NCBI GenBank assembly: GCA_958510875.1
Contig: OY294068.1
Span: forward strand, 157,454,388 to 157,518,387
Origin: Endomychus coccineus
Taxonomy: Eukaryota > Arthropoda > Insecta > Coleoptera > Endomychidae
Reading direction: 5' to 3'
Length of the DNA stretch: 64,000 nucleotides
The notes under the pieces were generated by a model. It made no database searches. It worked only from the letters and a program-made list of their open reading frames with translations, and was not told where the DNA came from. The position numbers and the translations under genes were made by a program. Positions 47,891 through 57,432 of the stretch are shown here, one piece after another (the stretch's first letter is position 1; each line of letters starts with the position of its first letter).

Positions 47891-49084
47891 AATACAGGAC
47901 GACGCTACCAAGGTATATACTATTAAAGCAATTTATTTCACCCTTTTTCGTGCCGCTTAAAGGTAGTCATAATATATATAAAGTATATGTAGGAGGGCAA
48001 TGAAATGCAATAAATTCCAAAAAAAACAAATTTCCTAATAACCTACTGAACTAGTATCTCCAAAAATTTATTGAAAAATAAAAAATTGACCTGTGAAAAA
48101 TTTTATAAATCAACATGTGACAACTGTGTCTCTTGGAGTTTCGAACCTACTTAGGTCCTATGATATTAGAAGTAAAAGTATATTGAGTAGGGACCTTACC
48201 GCCAGCGCAATAGTCGCTGTTGCAGCAGCAACATTGAATTCGTTATATCAACTGTTAATGTGCTCGCCGCTAGGGGCGTTCGAATGACGTATTTTCATCG
48301 ACCAATCACCGCTTTGTCGAGTTGCATCGAAAAATCACAACAACTACAACAAAATATTCCACGGGGAGGGTGTAAAAAAGCGCCCGCACGCGTACTTTTC
48401 AGCTTTAGTAGTTCTGAGCTAAAAGAGAATATCAAATAAGGCCGAATTAATGGGAAATCTGAAAGCATTAAAAACTTCGTTAAAAGAATTTTATGCCAGC
48501 GGTGTTGTTAGGAGGACATTATAGGTACTTTCTGCGCAACTGCTAACTCTTTACATACTAATGGCAAATAGATGCCGATGCTTCCAAAAATTCGTTTATT
48601 ATAAGTAGAGCTCGGGAAATGTAAACTTTAAAACCCTAAAATATGCATGCAAATATGCATCTAAAGACGATTGCAGTTAGGGTATTTTGGTAACACAAAT
48701 TCTGAAAATTTGTTAAGCTTTCGAGAATAACCATATTGATTTTATGACGGCAATCGGCTTATCGCTCAATAGGGTCTATTGTCGTATCAAGCTAATACCG
48801 ATATGGGGTATTTCCGAGGGATACCTACTTCGCTTATTTCATTACCTGTTTCCACAGATGTTTTTCCATATTGTAAGTTTTTAATTTCTGCAGAAATCCG
48901 AAAATACCTGAAAATATGCACTTATAGACCTTATTCAAAACATGCAAATATGCACATAATATGCATTTTGCATATTTCCCCAGCTTTAATTATTATAAGG
49001 AACACAACACCAAGAAATTAATTAGGACCATCCTTTATTTGACCTAATGTTGTTGACACTTTCGTTATCATTAGTATATGCTAT
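47891..49084. other. Unassigned intron stretch
   Basis: No gene was recognised. Clusters of ATGCAAAT-type octamers and ATGCATG palindromes lie at 48645-48665 and 48940-48970. Confidence 0.35.
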
Positions 49085-49087
49085 TAC

Positions 49088-51612
49088 TAGTCCAGGCTGT
49101 GAACCGAAAAAAAAAACGTGTAAGCTCGAATCGAAAAATCTTTGTGGCGTTAGCTTCAGGAGGTTCTCAGGATCATTCATACACCTTAAAACCTCTTGGG
49201 AACCCTAACCCCACCCATTGGGGGCGAAAATGGCCCAAAATCTCTCTTAAATTTGCAACATATCAAGTCTTGAATTGTATTTTCTACAAAAAAAGGTATT
49301 TTGGCATTTCGTGTGCACCTAGGAAGTTTTTTGGGTCGCTGAACACGAATCCGTAGCCAGATTTACTCGCAATCCATCGTAGGGGTGGTCAAATCGACAA
49401 AATTGGCCAATTTCGCACTCCTAATATGTTATTTTACAATTTACGTGTTTTTGGCATTTTGAATGCATCAAGCAGGTTTTTTGGGTCGATGAACACGAAT
49501 TCGAAGCCAGATTTACTTGCAATCCATCGTAGGGGTGGTCAAATCGACATAATTGGCCAATTTCGCACTCTCAATATGTCTTAGGCATTTCGAATGCACC
49601 AAGGAGGTTTGTTGGGTCGCTGAATACGATTCCGAAACCAGATTTACTTAAAATTCATCGTTGGGGTGGTGAAATCGACAAAATTGGCCAATTGTGCACC
49701 CCTTATATGTTATTTTGCAATTTACGTGTTTTTGTCAATTCGAGTGCACCAAGGAGGTGTTTTGGGTCGCTGAACACGGATCCGAAGCCAGATTTACTTG
49801 CAATCCATCGTTGAGGTGATAAAATTGACAAAATTAGCCAATTTTGCACCCTTAATAGGTTATTTTGCAATTTACGTGTTTTTATCATTTCGAGTGCACC
49901 AAGGGGGTTTTTTGAGTCGCTGAATACGATTCCAAAGCCAGATTTATTCGAATATCATCGTAGGAGTGGGAAATTTTCAAAAATGGCTAATTTGACACGC
50001 TTCTCAATTTTTATTATTTATGCATTTCAAAATTACTTCGGAGTTTTCTCCTTCTTCAATATTGAGGATAGTAATATTAGTAATTGTTTGAAAAAGAACA
50101 CAAATATTTAATAACTACACTTTTTTTTATTCTTAACCTTATTTTTTTATACAATTATTTACAATACTTGATATTCGTCATCAGAATCATCATTTTCAAG
50201 AATTGGCTCGCCTCTATTATTATTACCACGTTGATCTCCTTCATTTTCATCTTCATCTTCGCTGTTGGTAAAATCTATATTATCATATAATTGTGGATCA
50301 TCATCTTCCTCATCATTGGCAGACGTGTCGGTGTCAACATTGGTACAAGTAGAACCTTTGCAATATGTACAGTTCACTGTACATTGTACTCCATTCTTCC
50401 GACAGCCGCATGATCTACCACATCCTTTTTTACATCCACACGAAATTATATTTAATATTTGTTCTGGTGCTGGTACTTCTGTCATTCGGACAGGACTGAG
50501 TTCACCCGCCTGTATTTTCCATCCCCCAATTTGTGGATTGCAGCTCTTCATTGGAATTCTGAAAATATCCCATCCAAGTCTGCACTCGAAGTAGTCGCGT
50601 TTCAGATGTTTTATACCATCCACAGAAGGGGGCAGATTTGTTATAAGAGGGACCATAAATACCATAATAACGGATCAACTGATAATTTTGTTTGGAGAAG
50701 AATAAACCGCTTTGATAAGGTAGAGACTTTATTGTTAATATTGACAATGGATAAATAATTTTATAGAGCCTATATAAATGTATAAAACCGTCATAAATCA
50801 TTAGAATATGAATGAAATGAAAAAGATATAACCTTTTTTTTGTTGATATACTTAATAATCCCTCCATAAACAACGCTGAAAAGTGATGTTGAAAATCTCT
50901 CACCGGATTTGTGTTCAGCGACCTAAAAAACCCCCTTGGTGCACCCGAAATGAAAAAACACGTAAATTACAAAATAACTTATTAAGGGTGCAAAATTGGC
51001 CAATTTTGTCAATTTTACCACCTCAACGATGAATTGCAAGTGAATCTGACTTCGGATTCGTGTTCAGCGACCCAGAAAACCTCCTTGGTGCACTCGAAAT
51101 GACAGAAACACGTAAATTGCAAAACAACATATTAGGGGTGCAGAATTGGCCAATTTTGCCTATTTCACCACCTCAACGATGAATTTTAAGTAAATCTGGC
51201 TTCGGAATCGTATTCAGCGACCAAAAAAACCCCATTGGTGCAATCGAAATGCCTAAAACACGTAAATTGCAAAATAACATATTGCAAAATTGGCCAATTA
51301 TGTCGATTTGACCACCCCTACGATGGATTGCAAGTAAATCTGACTTCCGATTCGTGTTCAGCGACCCAAAAAATCTACTAGGTGCACTCGAAATGCCAAA
51401 ACACCTTTTTTTGTAGAAAATACAATTCAAGACTTGGCATGTTGCAAATTTGAGGGAGATTTCGGGCTATTTTCGCCCCCAATGGGTGGGGTTGGGGTTC
51501 CCGAAAGGTTTTTAGGTGTATGAATGATCCTGAGAACCTCTTGAAGCTAATGCAAAAGAAATTTTTCGATTCGAACCTACGTGTTTTTAATCCCGGTTCA
51601 CAGCCTGGACTA
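49088..51612. mobile_element. TAGTC-family DNA transposon, 2.5 kb, with inverted tandem arrays and a Cys-rich ORF
   Basis: The termini are inverted (TAGTCCAGGCTGTGAACCG at 49088 and CGGTTCACAGCCTGGACTA ending 51612). They are flanked by a 3-bp repeat TAC (49085-49087, 51613-51615). Inverted homology continues inward through CGTGTAAGCTCGAATCGAAA, GGATCATTCATACACCT and CCCCACCCATTGGGGGCGAA. Further in lie ~150-bp tandem units: five on the left (49333, 49483, 49613, 49763, 49913) and four inverted on the right (50905, 51055, 51206, 51350). Each holds GGGTCGCTGAACACGAATCC. Between the arms lies the ORF at 50159-50665. No recognisable transposase is present. Confidence 0.85.
50159..50665 (-). CDS. 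Cys-rich C-terminal protein encoded within the TAGTC-family element
   Basis: The 168-aa frame has three parts: an N-terminal block with NLPPSVDGIKHLKRDYFECR and GGWKIQAGELSPVRMTEVPA (about residues 11-80); a Cys-rich block IISCGCKKGCGRSCGCRKNG followed by QCTVNCTYCKGSTC (about 85-120); and an acidic tail rich in Asp/Glu/Asn. The Cys spacing recalls CXC/TSO1-like DNA-binding modules. Similar LPP...H...WGW plus CGCKxGC ends occur, as I recall them, at the C-termini of large uncharacterised invertebrate proteins. So this is probably a 5'-truncated end of a longer element-encoded protein. The start is uncertain, and a TTATCAG acceptor-like site lies just upstream of the ATG. Function unknown. Confidence 0.55.
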   Translation of the reverse strand: MVFMVPLITNLPPSVDGIKHLKRDYFECRLGWDIFRIPMKSCNPQIGGWKIQAGELSPVRMTEVPAPEQILNIISCGCKKGCGRSCGCRKNGVQCTVNCTYCKGSTCTNVDTDTSANDEEDDDPQLYDNIDFTNSEDEDENEGDQRGNNNRGEPILENDDSDDEYQVL

Positions 51613-51744
51613 TACCTAACAAAACCCATTATTATGAACTCTATTTGAGGTAGATTCTCCGTTTGAGCTTCAGAATTGTCTCAGTTGGTCATCACTTGTT
51701 TCATTAATTCCACGAACCAATGCAACAATTCTTGTGTTCAATGG

Positions 51745-52275
51745 TGGGAGCCATTGATAATTTGTCATATTGATATAATAAAATAAAACACTTTCACTTC
51801 GTTTTTTATCACATATATTACATAAACAAATCGTGACTATTGTTTCGACACTAGCGTTGCCATCTTCAAACGATACTATTGTATGAAAATATGAATAATC
51901 TTGACTATTTATGGTACAATATAAAACACAAGTAACAAGTGGGGTTGCGGTTGGGGAAATACATCGCTAGAGTAGTATAAATGAAATTGGATAATGGGGT
52001 AGAGTTAATATTGTGATGAGGAAACATTAATGCGGAATTATACTAGGAAGGCACAAGAGGATTATGGGAAATTTTATGTTATCAGGACATCAAACAGAAT
52101 GCTGTAGTACACGTCTAATTTATCGTTTAAAATTTTATTATCATTATTTTTAATACCTTTGAAAATTTCTATTGATTCTAGTGTATTTAATTTGAAAGCT
52201 CTACTCCGGTTATGTAAAATTTTTAATTCGTCTAAATTTGGAAAAGTGTGCACTATTTCTAAAATATGGTTAGAG
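51745..52275 (-). mobile_element. Penelope-like element, 3' end
   Basis: The minus strand reads LEIVHTFPNLDELKILHN, then AFKLNTLESIEIFKGIKN and LNDKLDVYYSIL before a stop. This is the LN(T)LE-E-I tail typical of Penelope-like elements. Below it a non-coding tail contains TTTGAAGATGGCAACGCTAG and GTCGAAACAATAGTCACGAT, the kind of 3' sequence such elements carry. It is oriented head to head with the RT fragment that follows. Confidence 0.5.
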
Positions 52276-52289
52276 AAAGATACATCTTT

Positions 52290-53200
52290 TTTATTAAGTC
52301 TAAAAGATTGAAAATGTTCCTTATATCTAATTTCAAAAATATAAGTAACTTCAAGCGTAATTATGCAGTAAAAAACTCATTGGAACTTTCAAAGTTAATA
52401 AGTAGATTAACTTTCCCTAAAAATGGAATTTTGGTATCTTTCGATGTTTCATATATGTTTTCAAATATCCCCCAATGAATGTAAAGTTTTGATATCAAAA
52501 ATGAAAATTCAGTTACAAATCCCGTATTAAAATCCGAGATTGAACAAGCTTTTGACCTTTGCTTCAGCCAAAATTATTTTCAATTTAATAACGAGAAATG
52601 GATTAGCTATGGAATCTCCATTAAGTCCTTTTGGCAGATATTTTCATGTCTTATATTGAAGAAACTATAATAAAATACACATTTATTTTGTTGGTTTAGA
52701 TATGTAGATCACGTTTTATCCTTCTTCAAAGGAGCATCACGACATTTGAATGTTTTCTTATCCTTCATTAATAATATCCATCCTACCATTAGGTTCACTT
52801 CAGAAACTGAGAAAGATAACAAACTAAATTTCCTAGACCTTATCCTCACGCACCATAATAATATCATTACTTTCAAAATTTATAGAAAACCCACATTCAC
52901 AGGTACAACTATTGCCAATTGATCTTTCAGTCCCCGCAGTCACAAATTAGCAGCTTATAACTCTATGATAGATAGAGCCCTTTCACTTCCTCTTTCTCCT
53001 GAAAACCTGAATGAAGAATTGAATATAATCAAGGATATAGCCATTAACAATGGTTTTCAACCTCAAATTATATCCCAATTAATTGACATAAATAGCAGAA
53101 ATTAACTTGCTCAAGTATCTATCATGTCACAAAAAAATCTGATTCTTCATCAAAATACGTTTCTCTCACATATTTTGGTACCGTAAGTGAAAGAATTGCA

Positions 53201-53202
<2 letters not shown>
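52290..53202 (+). mobile_element. Penelope-like element, reverse transcriptase relic
   Basis: Across several shifts the plus strand reads ELSKLISRLTFPKNGILVSF with DVSYMFSNIP, then AMESPLSPFG. It goes on with FRYVDHVLSFFKG (the YVDD box with the second Asp replaced by His), IHPTIRFTSETEKDNKLNFL, FKIYRKPTFTGT and HKLAAYNSMIDRALSLPLSP. These are ordered Penelope-like RT blocks. The 3' end stops at the (TA)n tract. It sits in the last intron, 580 bp before the giant exon. Confidence 0.75.

Positions 53203-53283
<81 letters not shown>
53203..53283. repeat. (TA)n microsatellite, ~80 bp
   Basis: Uninterrupted TA repeats. Any frame through it (Tyr-Ile repeats) is artefactual. Confidence 0.95.
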
Positions 53284-53286
<3 letters not shown>

Positions 53287-53781
53287 TCTACTATCACGAT
53301 TCATTTTCCATAATTATCTGTCCATGATCTAAGCTGCATTGCTCACATGTTGATTTTACGATACTCACTTTGAAGAGATTTAGATCTCGATATTTTAAAC
53401 TGTTTTCGTTTTTGCTTTGGTACATAAGAACTAATATTGGTTTTTATCGGAGTTTGCTGAAAATTTCCATCACATTTTGACCTTTTATGATCATTGGAAA
53501 ATTCTTGAAGCTTTGCTAGATATCAATTCAGGGCAAATCTGGAATCTCTGAGTAGTAATTCCTAAAAAAATATATTATTCTCCAATTCCCCAACCGGTGA
53601 AATAAGCAAACAACGAATTCTCTTTGCTGTTGATTGAAGAAAATTATTAAATAAATAATAAGTTAGTATCTTCGTTGGTTGCCTGTTTAATCGCTTCAAA
53701 ATAACACCAAAGAAATATGTGTCGCTGTGATTAATGCACTAATATCCCGCTTTAATGCTGTGCTTTATGTTTGGATTTCAG
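53284..53781. other. Intron 3' part before the giant exon
   Basis: No feature apart from the polypyrimidine-poor acceptor at 53770-53781. Confidence 0.4.
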
Positions 53782-56700
53782 AGAATATTAAACAGCTTTA
53801 TAGCATAAGCGCAACTCAGTCCGTTTTATCAGAAAGTCAACTTAAAAGTTCCTCTCTTCCTCCCGGTTTAGTACCTCCAGGACACGATGGCCGATTGAGT
53901 AGAAGTCGTTCGAACGCCGGAAGTAAATCTCAAGACGCTTTGGAAGAAGACGTCGAAAAGGACGGAAAATCGGACAGATCATTCTTCGATAGGCTGTTCC
54001 CGCGACGTAGCGCCAAAAAGAAGAAATTGAAGCAAGACGAAAAAACGCAAGGCGATAAGAAAGTGAAAACGGAAGAAATGATGGTGACGAGCGAGGAAAC
54101 GACGATACGGAATGTGGAAAAGTCTGCGAATGTGGAAAATTCCCTCTATTATTTGTCTTCTCAAACTCACACAAGACAAGAGAAGTATGCCATTAGTGAA
54201 GAAAATCCCGTTTACCATATGTCTTCCCAAACTCATACAAGACAGGAAAATAATGCGAAGAGTGAGGAAAACCCGTTGTATAATGTTTCTCCTATCAGAA
54301 AGTTCTCACAAGTTTCAGAAAGTTCCCACAAAAGGTTCGATAGCAAACCAATTCCAGCGCCTCGTTCCGGACCAGCGTTTAGGCAAAGGGTATTGCCAAT
54401 AGACATTCCGGGGTCTCCAGAAATTTATAGAAGAGATGGGGATGTTACCAGAAGAGATACTGTCGATACCGCCTCAAAAATCCATATTCCTTCTTCGCCC
54501 CTCCAATGCGAACTCGAATCTAGATTGAAACAAAGACTGACCTACTCTAGTCCTCCTGAACGTCCAAACCTAATGGACTTATCACCTCAATCACCACCAC
54601 TAGACAAGCCGGAATCGACTAAAAGCCCTAAAATTTCCCCCGTTGTCATGAGACGTGAACAAATTTCGACTAGAACTACCAAATATTTTGAGACAAGAAA
54701 AACGGAAGAGATTAAAAGAGTTAAACTTGTGGGATTGTCGGCATTGCAACAAAAAATTTTGGCGCAGACAGAAGATGAAGTCGAGGAACAGAATTCGAAA
54801 TCATTAACCGAGCTTCCTAATGTCATCGATATAAACGATAATCGAACTAGTTCTAATTTGCTGATCAAGTCGCACAGTTTCAAATCTGCGAAGCAAATCG
54901 AAACCAGCAATAGAAGTACCACTACAATTATTCAAAATGATGGGAAATATGCGAAAAACGCTGCAAACGAGGAAAAACGACACTCAATGTTGAAGGCAGC
55001 TTCTCTGGATAGTATTAAGATTTTGGCTAGCGAAACCACTCAAAATTATCCTAAATCCAAAGAACAAAGCGCATACACTGAAGACAGTATTGAAATTACT
55101 CGAAGCAATTCTTCATATACTGCCGAAGAAGGCCTGAAAGAGGAAGAAAAACGAACCCAGATCAAAGACAGTATTACAGTTATAACGAGCGATTCCACAA
55201 AAACTAAAGAAGAGAAATTGATACAAACAAAGTTAGTGAGCGAACAAATGGAGCAACAACGAGAAATAAAACAGCAAACGATATCAATTAAATGTGATAT
55301 TACTCTTTCTGATGATGAAAATCTAGAAGAAAAAATTTCGGAATATATGCAGGATACCAAGAATAACCAGGCCGATAGTATTATAAACGAAACAAATGAA
55401 GTTACAATTTCTGGACCCAGTCACACTGCAGTTGTTAACGTTACTAATAACGTCGAGCATTATGGGGGTCTAATTGTGGAAAAGGACAGCTCCAAAGAGA
55501 TTGGCATCAAAGAACAGCAAATATCGGTTACGAAAATCAATTTGAAACAACATAACACTCCCACAACTCCAGACAAAACCTATCCAGAATTCTTCAACAG
55601 GCAGTTACACAAAGTGGAGCCGAAATCCCCGACTAGTGTGGTATTTTCTAGCCCGAAAATAGTCAGCGAACAAATAAGACCAAAAACCGTTTTCAATTTT
55701 GACGTGGACAAGGAAAAACAATCTACTCCAAGAAAATCGAGCAAAATAGAAATAGATGAGAAAGAAGAAATTGAAGAGATGTTTGAAACACCAGCAAAAA
55801 GTCCCCCAATCTTCTCTATCTCGTCCATGACTCCGCAGTCCACAACTCATTACAAAAAAAATGAGAAAAGCAACTTGAGAAAGTCTTCTATTGTTTCGAT
55901 TAACACAGACTCGTCCACCAGGGAAAAACCTCTGACTAAATGTAACTCTTCAAGCTTGGATTCTTTAATCAGTGATACCTTCGACAGTAATGACAAGAAT
56001 TCTTCCGAGAGTAGTGTGGACAATCTAACGGAGAAACTACAAGAAACAGTTAAGGAAAATGATGAAGATATAGTGATTTTACGTAGAAAATCCGTAGTAG
56101 ACCGGAAAGACAAAAGAGAAGATGAACCGGAGTTGATGAAAGTATTCGCTCGAAGGTCCCTGAAACTCAAAGAAGGAGAGACTGACATATTATGTCACAA
56201 TTTGACAGTTATAATGACGAATGAAAACTGTGATAAAACTAGGGATAGCGACAAGGAAAACCAAGAAGATTCGCCGATCAAAGAAAGAAGGAAATCCTTG
56301 AACAGAGACTGTTCGAAAAACGAGGAAAAGAAGACTTTTAACTCGAAATCCGAAGTACAGTTTAGGAAGAAATCTGTTAGTAGTAAAGAAGATGTTGATG
56401 ACATGAAAGTTACGAAAACTGAAGAAAATAATCTTGACAAAAGGCAGCAAACAATGAATCAATCGAATCAAATGAAAATCAATTCAGAAACGCCGCCTAA
56501 AAATCTAGCGAAATCGATTGTGATCATTGATACGGGGAAAAAAGAGAAAGAACCTTTGATCGAGTGCAACAACGAACAAACCAAACTGAACGAACGGTCG
56601 AAAACTAACGAATTGGAAATTAACGAGGTAGCTGAAGTTTCCTTGCGGAAACCCTCAAATAACAACGTTTTTGGTTACCAACGAGCGGTCAGCGTAAATT

Positions 56701-56966
56701 CGGTCAAAACAAACAACGAAATGTCGCAGTTTAATTTGAAGAAACAATCGAGTATGCACGTTAAACGAAGAACGGACAATTGGGTGATCAGAAATGAGGA
56801 CGTGAACAAAGAGGTGTTGGATCTGGCCAACGACCAGATTATAAGCGACATCGTAACAAAGGACGATGTGATCAAAGAATTCATACATGAACAGAAGAAT
56901 TTCAATCAGAGAAAAGCGGAATGGGAGAAAAGGGCTCAGGAAGCACAAAAGAAATCCACTCCTTAG
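53782..56966 (+). CDS. CRACD/KIAA1211-like gene, giant exon 5 to the stop codon
   Basis: This is by far the longest coding stretch in the window. A TTTGGATTTCAG acceptor ends at 53781. The first two bases complete a Glu codon with the base left by the exon at 44314, then 1060 codons run to a TAG at 56964-56966. The open frame extends upstream to an ATG at 53727, but those 18 codons are intron. The protein is disordered and rich in Lys, Glu and Ser. Visible features include SLPPGLVPPG near the start, RLSRSRSNAGSKSQD, an aromatic/basic patch SFFDRLFPRRSAKKKK (about assembled residues 183-198), two and a half ~23-residue repeats with SSQTHTRQE, and a proline motif KPIPAPRSGP that could bind SH3 domains. 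A coiled, charged C-terminus follows. One huge exon carrying most of the coding sequence also fits vertebrate CRACD. A strong donor (AG|GTGAGT) sits just 2 bp after the stop, so the 3' UTR may be spliced or another isoform may exist. Confidence 0.85.
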
Positions 56967-56999
56967 AGGTGAGTTTCATTTATTCTTGTAAGTAATTCA

Positions 57000-57005
57000 A
57001 ATAAA
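57000..57005 (+). terminator. Possible polyadenylation signal after the CRACD-like stop codon
   Basis: An AATAAA hexamer lies 34 bp after the TAG. It would serve a transcript that does not use the donor at 56969. In AT-rich sequence such hexamers are common, so this is weak. Confidence 0.25.
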
Positions 57006-57269
57006 AGTAACATGAATCATCCAAATAATTAAAAATACAATCACTTTGTCAAATATCACTACATTTTATGTAAATTCTTGGGACATAGGTCATATTAACA
57101 CTCATGTCTACTGTATTTTCGTATATACGTACGTTTCGTTCTGTCGACCATGATCAAAAAAACTAGAAGACTAATTCACAACAAAACACGAATAATTGGA
57201 ATTTTAATATACAATATTAATGTTTGAAATATATAAACATGTATCAGAAAACTACATATGTTTCTACAG

Positions 57270-57332
57270 TTGAAGACGTCATATCTCGAGAACGAGGAAA
57301 ACATTCTGACAACCAAAATCCCTTCGCCCCAA
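57270..57332 (+). other. Candidate downstream exon of the CRACD-like gene (3' UTR or alternative C-terminus)
   Basis: A clean TTTCTACAG acceptor precedes 63 bp of higher GC content, followed by a CAA|GTAAAT donor-like site. Two frames are open through it. It lies 300 bp after the strong donor at 56969. Because the upstream exon already carries a stop, this would be untranslated in the visible isoform. There is no direct evidence that it is used. Confidence 0.2.
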
Positions 57333-57432
57333 GTAAATGTGTTTAAAATTTATGACTGTGATGGAAAAGGTCTTTGCTATACCAATATTACTGATTTATT
57401 GTGGCAGCTTTCTAACATATTCACAATTTTAA

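Noticed and set aside
50265..50903. Frames opposite or shifted to the Cys-rich ORF (109, 99 and 133 aa)
   Set aside because: They overlap the better-supported Cys-rich frame and show no conserved residues.
53122..53304. Minus-strand 60-aa frame rich in Tyr-Ile
   Set aside because: It is a translation of the (TA)n microsatellite.
53727..53780. ATG-started first 18 codons of the long open frame as the protein start
   Set aside because: A TTTGGATTTCAG acceptor ends at 53781, and the four upstream exons join in phase only from 53782. The 18 codons are hydrophobic and unlike the rest.
53842..56948. Many antisense frames of 65-112 aa under the giant exon
   Set aside because: They are shadows of a Lys/Glu/Ser-rich coding strand, as shown by their Phe/Leu/Ser bias.
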